A DNA stretch of 64,000 nt from Mitsuaria sp. 7 (GTDB lineage: Bacteria > Pseudomonadota > Gammaproteobacteria > Burkholderiales > Burkholderiaceae_C): NCBI RefSeq assembly GCF_001653795.1, contig NZ_CP011514.1:2746279-2810278 (forward strand), read 5' to 3'. The notes under the pieces are model-generated. The model saw only the letters and a program-made list of their open reading frames with translations. It was not told where the DNA came from and ran no database searches. Shown in pieces: positions 53,064-62,201 of this stretch. The stretch's first letter is position 1, and each line of letters begins with the position of its first letter. Both the position numbers and the translations under genes were made by a program.

Positions 53064-54275
53064 ATGCTCGCACCGCGACTGCCGGTCATCGGCTGGCGCA
53101 CCTTCGCGGGCGCCGCGCACATCGACCAGCACAGCCTGCTCGACCATCCGCGCCACCTGCCGACCACCAGCGGCCGCGCGGCGATCCTGCTCGCGCTGGA
53201 GTGCCTGCACGTCGGTCCCGGCGACCTGGTGCTGCTGCCGACGTATCACTGCCCGACGATGGTCTCGCCGGTGAAGACGCTGGGCGCGGACGCGGCCTTC
53301 TATCCGATCGACGAGCACGGCGCGCCGCGGCTGGACTGGCTCTCTGCCCACGTGCCGGCCGCCACCAAGGCGCTGCTGGTGCCGCACTACTTCGGGCTAC
53401 CGCAGCCGATGGAAGCGGTGCGCGCCTGGTGCGACGCGCGCGGCATCGCGCTGATCGAAGACTGCGCGCACGCGATGTTCGGTCGCGCCGGATCGCGGCC
53501 GATCGGCTCGTGGGGCGACGTCGCCATCGCCAGCCTGACCAAGTTCTTCCCGACGCCCGAGGGCGGCATCCTCGCGCTCAACCGCGCCGACCTCACGATG
53601 CCCGCGCTGACGCCGGCCTCGCGGATCGACCAGATCAAGGCGGGCTCCGACATCCTCCACATGGGCGCCGCGCACGACCGCCTGACCGGCCTGAACCGGC
53701 TGATCCGCGGCGCGTTCGCGCTCAAGAGCGCGCTGCGCCAGCTCGTGCGCGGAGGCGCCGGACAACAAGGCGGCGCTGCGATCGCGCCCAGCCGCCACGG
53801 CGAGCTCGACGAGGCCGGGGAGATCGACGCCAACATGGCGCTGATCGACCTGCCGCTGTCGCACCGCGCGCTGACGCATGCCTGCGGATGGATCTCGCGG
53901 CGCGTGCCGCGGCGTCGCATCGTCGAGGCGCGCCGGCACCACTACGCGTTCTTCACGGAGGCCTTCTCGGGCCGCGACGGCGTGCATCCGCTGCTGCCCA
54001 CGCTGCCGCCGGATTGCGCGCCCTACGTGTTCCCACTGTGGGTGCGCACGCCCGATCCCGGCTACGCCGAGATGCGCAAGCTCGGCGTGCCGGTGTCGCG
54101 CTGGGACCGGCTCTGGCCCGGCGTGCCCGCGCTGCCGGGCGACGCCGGCAAGTCGTGGTCGCACCACGTACTGCAACTCGCCTGCCACCAGGATCTCAGC
54201 GATGCGGACCTGCGCCGCATCGTCGAGCAGGTCGAGCGCCTGTTCATCACCCCCGCCGCCGCGCCGCCGCGCTGA
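53064..54275 (+). CDS. DegT/DnrJ/EryC1/StrS-type sugar aminotransferase
   Basis: This 403-residue PLP enzyme of fold type I has LPTTSGRAAILLALECL (phosphate site), VLLPTYHCPTM and LIEDCAHAMFG (cofactor-ring Asp). The Schiff-base Lys is at 160 (ASLTKFFPTPEGG). The family typically aminates keto-sugar nucleotides to give amino sugars for surface polysaccharides. Two starts are possible: ATG at 53064, used here without a clear ribosome site, and TTG at 53046 with GAAGG about 8 bases upstream, giving 6 more residues. The next gene starts 10 nt after its stop. Confidence 0.87.
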   Translation: MLAPRLPVIGWRTFAGAAHIDQHSLLDHPRHLPTTSGRAAILLALECLHVGPGDLVLLPTYHCPTMVSPVKTLGADAAFYPIDEHGAPRLDWLSAHVPAATKALLVPHYFGLPQPMEAVRAWCDARGIALIEDCAHAMFGRAGSRPIGSWGDVAIASLTKFFPTPEGGILALNRADLTMPALTPASRIDQIKAGSDILHMGAAHDRLTGLNRLIRGAFALKSALRQLVRGGAGQQGGAAIAPSRHGELDEAGEIDANMALIDLPLSHRALTHACGWISRRVPRRRIVEARRHHYAFFTEAFSGRDGVHPLLPTLPPDCAPYVFPLWVRTPDPGYAEMRKLGVPVSRWDRLWPGVPALPGDAGKSWSHHVLQLACHQDLSDADLRRIVEQVERLFITPAAAPPR

Positions 54276-54285
54276 GGGTCAGGTC

Positions 54286-55575
54286 ATGCGGCGCGTGCTC
54301 ATGGTCTCCTTCCAGTTCCCGCCGATGGCGGGGACCAGCGGCGTGCAGCGCGCGCTGCGCTTCGCGCAGCAGCTGCCCGCGTCGGGCTGGACGCCGAGCC
54401 TGCTGACCGCGCATCCCCGCGTGCATGCGCAGACCGGGACGGACCTCGTCGAGGAGATCCCGGAGGACCTGATCGTGCGCCGTGCCTTCGCGCTGGACGC
54501 CGCGCGGCACCTGTCGATCGCGGGCCGCTATCCCGGTTTCCTGGCGCGCCCGGATCGCTGGCACAGCTGGCTGCTCGGCGCCGTGCCGGCCGGTCTGAAG
54601 CTGATCCGCGAGACCCGCCCCGACGCGATCTGGAGCACCTATCCGATCCCGACCGCGCACCTGATCGGCTACTGGCTGTCGAAACTCAGCGGCCTGCCCT
54701 GGGTGGCGGACTTCCGCGATCCGATGGCGCATGACGGCTACCCTGCCGATCCGGTGCTGTGGCGGAGCTTCGCCGCGGTCGAGCGCAAGGTCTTCGCACG
54801 CGCGTCGCGATTCACCTTCACGACACCCGGCGCGGCGCGACTCTATGCGAAGCGATTCCCCGCCGCCGCCGACCGCATCCGCGTGATCGAGAACGGCTAC
54901 AGCGAGGACGCGTTCCGACAAGCCGAACGCTCAGTTCAGATCGACAACGAGCGCAGCGGCGCAGAGGCGCGCCGCACCGGCCCGCGCCTGCTGCTGCACA
55001 GCGGCGTCGTCTATCCCGACTGGCGCAGCCCGGTGCGGCTGTTCGAGGCGCTCGCCGCCGCGAAAGCCGCGGGCCGCATCGATGCATCGCGACTGCGGCT
55101 GCGGCTGCGCGCGACCGCGCACGACGACTTCGTCCGCGAGCTCGCGCTGCGCCTGGGCGTGGCCGACCTGGTCGAACTCGCACCGCCGGTTCCCTACGCC
55201 GACGCGCTGGCCGAGATGCTGCGCGCCGACGGCCTGCTGCTGCTGCAGTCCAACGACTGCAACGACCAGATTCCCGCCAAGGCCTACGAGTACCTGCGCG
55301 CGCGCCGGCCGGTACTGACGCTGGCCGATCCGGCCGGCGACACCGCGCAGCTGATGCGCCGCGCCGGCCTGCCGCACAACGCGGCGCTGGAGGACGGTCC
55401 CGGCGTCGCCGCCGTGCTCGACCGTTTCCTCGACGACCTGTTCCACGACCGTGCCGCGCTGCCCGCGCCGCCGGCCATCGCCGCCGCCTCGCGCGAGTCC
55501 CGCACCGGCGAACTCGCCCGCGTGCTCGACGAGGCCTGCGCCCCCCAGATGCCTACCGCCGAGGCCCGCCCATGA
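54286..55575 (+). CDS. Glycosyltransferase, GT4-like (GT-B fold)
   Basis: This 429-residue cytoplasmic or membrane-associated glycosyltransferase begins MRRVLMVSFQFPPMAGTSGVQRALRFAQQL, a GT4-type N-domain. It has WSTYPIPTAHLIGYWLSKLSGLPWVADFRDPMAHDGY, typical of this subgroup. The C-domain has the donor-site region VELAPPVPYADALAEMLRADGLLLLQSNDCNDQIPAKAYEYLRARRPVLTL, where the conserved Glu is in the KAYEYL helix. It should add one sugar to the growing exopolysaccharide repeat. AGGGTCAGG lies just before the ATG. It overlaps the next gene by 4 nt (ATGA). Donor and linkage are not predictable. Confidence 0.88.
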   Translation: MRRVLMVSFQFPPMAGTSGVQRALRFAQQLPASGWTPSLLTAHPRVHAQTGTDLVEEIPEDLIVRRAFALDAARHLSIAGRYPGFLARPDRWHSWLLGAVPAGLKLIRETRPDAIWSTYPIPTAHLIGYWLSKLSGLPWVADFRDPMAHDGYPADPVLWRSFAAVERKVFARASRFTFTTPGAARLYAKRFPAAADRIRVIENGYSEDAFRQAERSVQIDNERSGAEARRTGPRLLLHSGVVYPDWRSPVRLFEALAAAKAAGRIDASRLRLRLRATAHDDFVRELALRLGVADLVELAPPVPYADALAEMLRADGLLLLQSNDCNDQIPAKAYEYLRARRPVLTLADPAGDTAQLMRRAGLPHNAALEDGPGVAAVLDRFLDDLFHDRAALPAPPAIAAASRESRTGELARVLDEACAPQMPTAEARP

Positions 55576-56732
55576 CCCCGACGACCCCGACGACCCCGAC
55601 GCCCCAGAAGCCCTTGCCTACCGTGACCTCCTCGACTTCCCTGCGTTGGACCCTGATTCCGCTGCCCGACGCGGCCGCCTTCGCGCCGCATGCCGCCGCG
55701 TGGGACGCGCTGCAGGCGCGCGTCGCCGGCCTGCCCTTCCTGGAGAGCGCCTTTCTCGCGCCGCTGCTGGGCGTCTTCGGCACCGGCCGCGAGCGGCTCG
55801 CACTGCTCGGCGATCCGAAGGCCCCTCACGCCGCGGCGATCGTGACGCCCGCCGGCACCGCGCAATGGACGACCTTCCAACCGTCGCAGCTGCCGCTGGG
55901 CGCCTGGTTGAGCGCCGGCGGCGAAGCGCTCGAGCCGCTGGCCGACGGCCTGCTGCGCGCGTTGCCCCTGCCCGCGCTCGCGCTGGGCCTGACGCAGATC
56001 GACAGCCTGTTCCATCCGCGTGCCGCCGACAACACGCGCTGGCGCGGCCAGGACTACATCGACACGGCCTGGGTCGACCTGACCGGCGACTTCGAGACCT
56101 ACTGGGAGACGCGCGGCAAGAACCTGCGCACCAACCTGAAGAAGCAGCAGAAGAAGCTGGACACCGCCGGCACCGTCACGCGGCTGGAATGCCTGACGCG
56201 GCCCGAGGACGTCGCGCCCGCGCTGACGGACTACGGCCGGCTGGAAGCGAGCGGCTGGAAGGGCTCCGAAGGCACGGCGATCGCGCCGGGCCATCCGCAG
56301 TACGAGTTCTATCGCGCGATGCTGGAAGCGTTCGCGCGCGCCGGCCGCGTCCGGCTGTACCAGTACTGGTTCGACGACGCCGTCGTCGCGATGGACCTGT
56401 GCATCGAGTCGGGCGGCAAGATCGTGATCCTCAAGACCGCCTACGACGAGGCGCACAAGGCCGTGTCGCCGTCGACGCTGATGCGGCAGCTGCAGTTCCA
56501 GCAGCTGTTCGACGCGGCCGCCGCGGGCGGGCCGATCCGCCGCATCGAGTTCTACGGCAAGGTCATGGAATGGCACACGCGCTGGACCGCCGAGGCGCGT
56601 CCGGTCTATCACGCCACGCTCTACCGCTGGCGCTGGGTGCCGGCGCTCAAGCGCCTGCTGCGCCGGGGCGAAGCGGAGCCGGCCGCGAAGACCGAAGAGG
56701 CTCCGGCCAAGACGGAAGAAGCCCCGGCATGA
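55572..56732 (+). CDS. GNAT-fold acyl/aminoacyl-transferase (FemAB/CelD-BcsL-like)
   Basis: The 386-residue product has two GNAT-like halves of the Acetyltransf_6/FemAB type. Key segments are FETYWETRGKNLRTNLKKQQKKL, EASGWKGSEGTAI and RVRLYQYWFDDAVVAMDLCIESGGKIVILKTAYDEAHKAVSPSTLMRQ. XrtA loci commonly hold a FemAB-like protein, and FemAB enzymes move aminoacyl groups onto amines. It could therefore transfer the amino acid prepared by the ligase, carrier and decarboxylase. Plain N-acetylation of an amino sugar is the alternative. The N-terminus has a PTT repeat (TPTTPTTPT) and the C-terminus an EEAPAKTEE repeat. Start and stop overlap both neighbours by 4 nt (ATGA). Confidence 0.82.
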   Translation: MTPTTPTTPTPQKPLPTVTSSTSLRWTLIPLPDAAAFAPHAAAWDALQARVAGLPFLESAFLAPLLGVFGTGRERLALLGDPKAPHAAAIVTPAGTAQWTTFQPSQLPLGAWLSAGGEALEPLADGLLRALPLPALALGLTQIDSLFHPRAADNTRWRGQDYIDTAWVDLTGDFETYWETRGKNLRTNLKKQQKKLDTAGTVTRLECLTRPEDVAPALTDYGRLEASGWKGSEGTAIAPGHPQYEFYRAMLEAFARAGRVRLYQYWFDDAVVAMDLCIESGGKIVILKTAYDEAHKAVSPSTLMRQLQFQQLFDAAAAGGPIRRIEFYGKVMEWHTRWTAEARPVYHATLYRWRWVPALKRLLRRGEAEPAAKTEEAPAKTEEAPA

Positions 56733-58183
56733 GCAAGAGCCCGTCCGTGCGAGGCGCGCTGGCCTGGTCCTTCGCCGAGCGCTATCTGAGCCTGCTGATC
56801 ACCGTGCCGACCACGATGATCCTGGCCCGGCTGCTGACGCCGACGCAGGTGGGCGTCTATTCACTGTGCGCGGTGGTCACCAACCTGGCGTCCATCCTGC
56901 GGGACTTCGGCGTCAGCGAGTACCTCATCCAGGAGCGCGAGCTCGACCGCGAGAAGCTGCGCAGCGCCTTCACCATCACGCTGATGATGGCGTGGAGCAT
57001 CGCGCTGGTGATCCTGGTCGGCCGCTTCCTGCTGGCCGACTGGTACCACGAGCCGCTGCTGGCGGACCTGCTGCTGGTGCTGAGCCTCAACTTCGTGATG
57101 CTGCCGCTGGCCTCGCCGTCCTTCGCGCTGCTCAACCGCGAGATGGCCTTCCACAAGGTCTTCGTCGTGCAGGTCAGCGCCAACGCGGCCAACTCCGCCA
57201 CCAGCATCGCGCTGGCCTGGAGCGGCCATGGCGCGATGAGCCTGGCCTGGGGGCCGGTGGCCGGCATCGCCGTGCAGGTGCTCATCCTCGTCTGGCTGCG
57301 GCCGCGCGACGCGCTGCTGATGCCGCGCCTGCGCGGCGCGGGCCGGCAGCTGCGTTTCGGCGCGATGTTCACCGGCTCGCGGATGGTGGAATCGGGCTCG
57401 CGCAACGGCCACGAACTGATCATCGGCAAGGTCTTCGGCTTCACGTCGCTGGGCCTGTTCAGCCGCGCGACGGGGCTGATCGACCTGCTGGGACAGACGG
57501 TGAGCTCGGCCATCCTGCGCGTCGCGACGCCCGCGCTCGCGGCGGACCATCGCGCCGGGCACAGCCTGGTCGGACCGTACGCGAAAGGCACGGCGATCTT
57601 CACCGGCATCGCCTGGCCCTTCATGGGCGGCGTGGCGCTGATGTCGGGCGACATCATCGCGCTGCTCTTCGGTCCGCAGTGGCACGAGGCCGCGCCGCTG
57701 GCCACGCTGCTCGCACTGGCCGGCCTGCCCTACGCGCTGACGATGCTCGCGCCCAATGCGCTGGCGGCGACCGGACAGATCCGCCGCCGGTTGTCGGTGG
57801 CGCTCTGGTACGGACCGACCCACCTCGCCTGCGTCGGCATCGCCGCGTTCTGGAACCTGCACGCGGTGGCGGCGGTCTTCGTCATCGGCAACCTGGTGCA
57901 GGTCGCGATGTACACGCGCCATCTGACCGAGGTGCTGAAGGCCACGCCGCGCGAGCTGTTCGCGCCCAGCTGGGTCAGCGTGCAGCTGACGGTCGGCTGT
58001 TGCGCCGGCCTCGGGCTGGCGCAGCTCGTCAGCTACGAATTGAGCCTGCCGCTGATCCCGCGCATCGCCTTGTGCGTGGTCGCGGGCGCCGGCGCGTGGC
58101 TGGCCTGCGCCGCGCTGCTGCGGCATCCGGCGATGACCGAGGTCCGCCGCGCCCTGACCCATCTGCGGAGCCGCCATGCCTGA
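56729..58183 (+). CDS. Oligosaccharide flippase, Wzx-like (MOP superfamily)
   Basis: The 484-residue integral membrane protein has 12-14 predicted helices and the polysaccharide-export start VRGALAWSFAERYLSLLITVPTTMILARLLTPTQVGVYSL. It also has RDFGVSEYLIQERELD and ALLNREMAFHK, and a central loop GSRNGHELIIGKVFGFTSLGLFSRATGL typical of this group. It should flip the lipid-linked exopolysaccharide unit across the inner membrane. It is translationally coupled on both sides, with a 4-nt overlap upstream and an 8-nt overlap with the WaaA-like gene downstream. Confidence 0.93.
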   Translation: MSKSPSVRGALAWSFAERYLSLLITVPTTMILARLLTPTQVGVYSLCAVVTNLASILRDFGVSEYLIQERELDREKLRSAFTITLMMAWSIALVILVGRFLLADWYHEPLLADLLLVLSLNFVMLPLASPSFALLNREMAFHKVFVVQVSANAANSATSIALAWSGHGAMSLAWGPVAGIAVQVLILVWLRPRDALLMPRLRGAGRQLRFGAMFTGSRMVESGSRNGHELIIGKVFGFTSLGLFSRATGLIDLLGQTVSSAILRVATPALAADHRAGHSLVGPYAKGTAIFTGIAWPFMGGVALMSGDIIALLFGPQWHEAAPLATLLALAGLPYALTMLAPNALAATGQIRRRLSVALWYGPTHLACVGIAAFWNLHAVAAVFVIGNLVQVAMYTRHLTEVLKATPRELFAPSWVSVQLTVGCCAGLGLAQLVSYELSLPLIPRIALCVVAGAGAWLACAALLRHPAMTEVRRALTHLRSRHA

Positions 58184-59519
58184 GCTGACCCCGTCCCTGG
58201 CCGTGCCCGCCACCCCCGCGCCGATCCGCCCCGGCGAGACGCTGCGTTGGGCGATGTTCCGCGCGCTGGAGCGTCTCAGCGACCTGCGCGGCAACAACAC
58301 GCTGGGCGCGTTCTCGGTGACGCCGGCGGACGCGTCGGGGCCTGCGCTGTGGTTCTACGTGACCACGATCGGCGAGCTGAACGCGGTCGCGCCGATGATC
58401 GAATGGCTGATCGCGCAACGGCCCGACCTGCGGCCCGTGCTGATCACCGAGCACCCGCATTACCGCGACGCCTACCTCGCGCGGCTGCCGCAGGCGGTGG
58501 TCTGCACCAGCCGCGGCCACAGCGCCGACGCGCTGCGGCTCGCCCGCCTGCTGCCGCCGGCGATGCTGGCGGTGGCGGAGATCCCCTGCCTGCCGTCGGA
58601 GGCGCCCTGCCGCTTCTCCTACGCCTTCCTGCGAGAGGCGCGCCGGCACAACGCCGCCACGCTGATGCTCAACGGCTGGCTGTACCACTACGACCCGCCG
58701 GCCCGGCTCGACCAGATGGAGCGACGGCTGCTGGAACGGGACTTCCTGAACGCCTTCGACGTGCTGTGCGTGCAGGATGCCGAGACCGCGCGGCAGCTCG
58801 AGGCGCGTGGCGCGCCGCGCGAGCGGCTGCAGGTGACGGGCAACATGAAGTTCGACGCGATGCGCCGCGCCGACTGGGGCGTGGAGCAGGCGACGCGAAG
58901 CCCGCGCCTGCTCGGGCACCTGCTCGCGTCGGCCCGGCCCATCGTGGTCGGCGGCTGCGTCACCGAGCTGCCCGAGCAGCAGCAGGTGCTGACGGCGTTC
59001 GCGCAGTTGCGGCGCACGCATCCCGATGCGCTGCTGATCCTGGCGCCGCGGCATCCGGAGAACCTCGAGCGCATGGGCCAGTTGCTGGGCCAGCTCGGCG
59101 AGGCGGGACTGCGCGTCACACGGCGCTCGCAGATCGAGGACGCGCCGCTCGCGGCCGACGTGCAATGCCTGGTGCTGGACACCGTCGGCGAGCTGCGGGA
59201 TTTCTACGCGGCGGCGACGGTCGCGCATGTGGGCGTGGACCACAACGTGCTGGAGCCGCTGGGGTTGAACAAGCCGCTGACCATCCGCAGTGGGTGGGAC
59301 ACGACCTATCCCTCGTATCCGGTCTACCGGCTGCTGCGCGATCGCGGCGTGCTGCATGAGTGCGACGACGCGGGCTCGATGTGCGACTACTGGTTGGCTG
59401 CGATCGAGCACGCGCCGCGCATCGCCGACGACCTGCGGCGCACCGAAGATGCGCTGGCGTCGATGCGAGGATCGGTAGCGCGGCACCAGGCCGCCTGCGC
59501 GCCTCGGATCGGGCGCTAA
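58176..59519 (+). CDS. WaaA (Kdo transferase)-like glycosyltransferase
   Basis: This 447-residue GT-B protein resembles the Kdo transferase WaaA (GT30). LWFYVTTIGELNAVAPMIEWLI at 58-79 corresponds to the WaaA loop with its catalytic Glu, here Glu67. Later blocks are VTGNMKFDAM, ILAPRHPENLERM and LVLDTVGELRDFYAAATVAHVG. The usual N-terminal membrane anchor is missing, and the WaaA ASTHxGEE block reads GGCVTELPEQQ. It is therefore a divergent paralogue in the exopolysaccharide operon, perhaps adding Kdo or another ulosonic acid to the polymer or its lipid anchor. Its start overlaps the flippase gene by 8 nt. It is the last gene of the long plus-strand run. Confidence 0.8.
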   Translation: MPELTPSLAVPATPAPIRPGETLRWAMFRALERLSDLRGNNTLGAFSVTPADASGPALWFYVTTIGELNAVAPMIEWLIAQRPDLRPVLITEHPHYRDAYLARLPQAVVCTSRGHSADALRLARLLPPAMLAVAEIPCLPSEAPCRFSYAFLREARRHNAATLMLNGWLYHYDPPARLDQMERRLLERDFLNAFDVLCVQDAETARQLEARGAPRERLQVTGNMKFDAMRRADWGVEQATRSPRLLGHLLASARPIVVGGCVTELPEQQQVLTAFAQLRRTHPDALLILAPRHPENLERMGQLLGQLGEAGLRVTRRSQIEDAPLAADVQCLVLDTVGELRDFYAAATVAHVGVDHNVLEPLGLNKPLTIRSGWDTTYPSYPVYRLLRDRGVLHECDDAGSMCDYWLAAIEHAPRIADDLRRTEDALASMRGSVARHQAACAPRIGR

Positions 59520-59562
59520 CTGGTCAGGTCCCTCGACTGCCAACAGCGGCGCGCTTGGCCGC

Positions 59563-59607
59563 CAAGGCGCAAGGCCCCGGCGTCAAGCGCCGAAACCTCG
59601 CGCCTTG
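59563..59607. terminator. Hairpin between convergent exopolysaccharide genes
   Basis: CAAGGCGC (59563-59570) pairs with GCGCCTTG (59600-59607), and the inner CGGCG-TCAAG-CGCCG stem (59578-59592) nests within it. The structure lies between the stops of the WaaA-like gene and the convergent GH99-like gene. No T-run follows, so its efficiency as a terminator is uncertain. Confidence 0.5.
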
Positions 59608-59643
59608 CCGTCCCTGACCCACCGAGGACGTCGGGCCTGGGGG

Positions 59644-60867
59644 TCAGTCCTTGTGCTTCAACGCCTCACGCGTCGCTTCCAGCAGCGTGCGGCCGTTCAC
59701 CGCATCAGGCTCGAGGTGGTTGCCCTCGGCCCACTCATTCCACGCGTTGATGAACACGACCTGACGCTTCGGCGGCTGGTGCTTGCGCGTCCACGCGAGC
59801 GCGGCCTCCAGCCAGCGGCGATAGCGCTGCGGCGTGCTGTTCATCAGGATCGTCGCACCGCCGGACGAGCGCCGCGCGCTGTTGTCGAAGCCGGGGCTGA
59901 CGCAGCGCAGGAACGGGTAGTCCGGCACCGGCTTGGCCAGCACGCCGTCGACCATGCGGTCGTAGTCGAAGAAGTTGTGCTCGCCGTAGGCCTTGGGCAG
60001 GAAGCCCAGCTTCATCGCCAGGCGCGACTTCCAGCCGGTGAAGTGCTTGCCGCCCAGCCGCCGCCAGTCCGGCGCGAACTCGATCGACAGGTCCAGACCG
60101 ACCTTGCGCGGATCGGCGCCGGAGCCGGTGCCGCTCCATTCGAACTGGGCCAGCGTCAGTTCGCCGACGCCCTCCTCGCGCGCGATGCGGCGCCACGTCG
60201 CCAGCGTGCGCTGCGGATCGGGCAGGTGGTCGACCTTGTAGACGATGAACAGCGGCTTGCCGTCGATGCGGATGTAGCGCGGATCGCGGAAGTGCGGCAG
60301 CAGCGTGCGGATGTGCGCCTCGTCGTCCTCGTCCGAATAGCGCTGCTCGATCAGCATCTCCCGGTCCTTGCCGTTCCAGGCGCGGGTCCAGTTCTCGTTG
60401 GCCCAGGCCAGGCAGTACGGGAAGTCGGGCTCGCCGCTGGCGCGGATCTCCTCGATCGGGCGCTCCATCAGGCGCTCGCCGGTGAACCAGTAGTGGTAGT
60501 AGCAGAAGCCGCCGATGCCGTGCTCGCGGGCCAGCTCGGCCTGCGCGGCGCGGGCCTCGGGCAGGCGCAGGTCGTAGAAGCCGAGCTCGCCCGGCAGGCG
60601 CGGCTGGTAGTGGCCCTCGTACAGCGGCTTGGCCTTGGCGACGTTGCGCCACTCGGTGAAGCCCTTGCCCCACCATTCGTCGTTCTGGCGGAAGGGATGG
60701 AACTGCGGCAGCACGATGGCGATGGCCAGCGGGTTCTCGGGCGAGGAGGCCGGCGTCGACGACGCTTGCGCGTGATCGTCGGCATGTTCGGCGGCTTGTC
60801 CGCCGGCGTGTTCTTCCGCCTGTGCGCCGGCCGGCGGGGCGAGGGAGTCGGGCGTCGTGCGGTTCAT
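59644..60867 (-). CDS. Glycoside hydrolase family 99-like (WbsX) domain protein
   Basis: This 407-residue protein has the WbsX/GH99-like TIM-barrel signature: IVLPQFHPFRQNDEWWGKGFTEWRNVAKAKPLYEGHYQPRLPGELGFYDLR. HGIGGFCYYHYWFTGERLMERP, WANENWTRAW and FINAWNEWAEGNHLEPD follow. Such proteins occur in O-antigen and exopolysaccharide loci, with a suspected endo-alpha-glycosidase or transferase role. The N-terminal 45 residues are an Ala/His/Glu-rich disordered leader (EEHAGGQAAEHADDHAQ). Its start overlaps the stop of the upstream glycosyltransferase by 4 nt (ATGA). No signal peptide is evident. Confidence 0.88.
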   Translation of the reverse strand: MNRTTPDSLAPPAGAQAEEHAGGQAAEHADDHAQASSTPASSPENPLAIAIVLPQFHPFRQNDEWWGKGFTEWRNVAKAKPLYEGHYQPRLPGELGFYDLRLPEARAAQAELAREHGIGGFCYYHYWFTGERLMERPIEEIRASGEPDFPYCLAWANENWTRAWNGKDREMLIEQRYSDEDDEAHIRTLLPHFRDPRYIRIDGKPLFIVYKVDHLPDPQRTLATWRRIAREEGVGELTLAQFEWSGTGSGADPRKVGLDLSIEFAPDWRRLGGKHFTGWKSRLAMKLGFLPKAYGEHNFFDYDRMVDGVLAKPVPDYPFLRCVSPGFDNSARRSSGGATILMNSTPQRYRRWLEAALAWTRKHQPPKRQVVFINAWNEWAEGNHLEPDAVNGRTLLEATREALKHKD

Positions 60868-61991
60868 CGGGAAGATCGGGAAGATCGGGGATCGGGGGCT
60901 TGCAGCGCCTCGCGCCATTGGGCGGCGATGGCGCGCGTGGAGTAGTCGCGCTCGATGGCCGGCATCGCGGCGCGCGCGCGGGCGGCCAGCGGGGCCGGAT
61001 CGGCGATGTGATCGGCGAGGTGCTGCCAGTCGTCCAGCGCGCAGTGCGCGCGCCAGGGCTGGTAGTCGGGCAAGGGATCGGCCATCACCGGCACGCCTTG
61101 CGCGAGCGCCAGCAGCATGCGGTTGTTGCTCTTGGCCATCGTGAAGGCGGTCATGCGGGTGGGCAGCAGCACGAGGTCCTGCTCGCCGAGCAGCGACAGG
61201 AAATGCAGCCGGTCCCAGGGCCGGTAGCGATGCGGGAAGGCGGCGCGGCCGAGCAGTTCGCGATAGCGCTGCTCGGAGTTGCTGACCACCGTCAGCCGCA
61301 GCGGATGGCGTCGCGAGGCGGCCTCCAGCAGCGGGAGCAGCGGCTCGAGTTCGGCCATGCCGCCGGTCGCGTAGGCACTGCCGTGATTGCCGAACCACAC
61401 CAGTTGCCGGGCGACCCGGCGCTGGGCGCGGTGCTCACGCAACTCGCGCCAGGCACGCCAGTGCCCGCCCCATCGACCGGGATGCATGCGGTGCGGCCAC
61501 GATTCGAAGTCCCGCGCGGCGGCCGGCGTCTCGACCGGATCGCCGACGACCCGCACCGGCGCGGCTTCGCGCAGGTCGGGCGCAAGCTCCGCTTCGAGCA
61601 AGGGCTTCAGACCCGGCGAGGACACGGTGAACAACGCGAACAGCGGCAGCGCCTCGCGGTAGGCGATCAGCAGCTCCGCACGGGCTGCATCGCCGGACTC
61701 GTTCAGGAAGTAGTTGTCGAAGCTGTCCAGCACCAGCCGGACGCCTCGATCGCGGGCCTCGGCCAGTCGTCTGGCGCGGTCTCGCAGGGCGGCGGGCGAC
61801 CCGGCGTCGAGCAGCCATTTCGCCTGGACCACGAGCACGCCCTCGCCGGGCAGCGGCTGTGCGTCCGAGGCCGGATCCAGCACGCGCGACACCAGCCCCG
61901 AGCGGCGCAGTTCGCGGCTCGGCATCAGGCAGCGCAGGCGCACGCCGGCGTAGGCCGGGTTCAGCGCGTGAGGCATCCAGTGAATCTGCAA
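60864..61991 (-). CDS. Glycosyltransferase-like protein (GT-B fold)
   Basis: This 375-residue protein begins with the beta-strand QIHWMPHALNPAYAGVRLRCLMP and has DSFDNYFLNESGDAARAELL, LVWFGNHGSAYATGGMAELEPLL and a donor-side block. That block is LVLLPTRMTAFTMAKSNNRMLLALAQGVPVMADPLPDYQPW, which looks like a GT-B C-domain. It probably adds a sugar to the exopolysaccharide. The start is uncertain: TTG at 61991 has GGAG 5 bases upstream and gives a natural first strand; ATG at 61976 is 5 codons shorter; the frame opens at 62078. It overlaps the GH99-like gene by 4 nt. Transcription is opposite to the flanking genes. Confidence 0.78.
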   Translation of the reverse strand: MQIHWMPHALNPAYAGVRLRCLMPSRELRRSGLVSRVLDPASDAQPLPGEGVLVVQAKWLLDAGSPAALRDRARRLAEARDRGVRLVLDSFDNYFLNESGDAARAELLIAYREALPLFALFTVSSPGLKPLLEAELAPDLREAAPVRVVGDPVETPAAARDFESWPHRMHPGRWGGHWRAWRELREHRAQRRVARQLVWFGNHGSAYATGGMAELEPLLPLLEAASRRHPLRLTVVSNSEQRYRELLGRAAFPHRYRPWDRLHFLSLLGEQDLVLLPTRMTAFTMAKSNNRMLLALAQGVPVMADPLPDYQPWRAHCALDDWQHLADHIADPAPLAARARAAMPAIERDYSTRAIAAQWREALQAPDPRSSRSSR

Positions 61992-62201
61992 ACCGGCTCC
62001 AGCGCCCGCCTCCGACAGCGGGCAGGCCGCGATTGTGCGGCATGGTCGGAGACCTCCCCCCGAAGGGCGGCCCTCCAAGTGGGTGGGGTCGGGGACGGGC
62101 GTGCCGACTCAATTCCACGCCAGAATCCGCCGGGGGAGTTCCGCGCCGCGGGGCCTCGCCTTTCCTTGCCTCTTGGCCGCATCGCCGGTCCGACCACAAC
62201 G

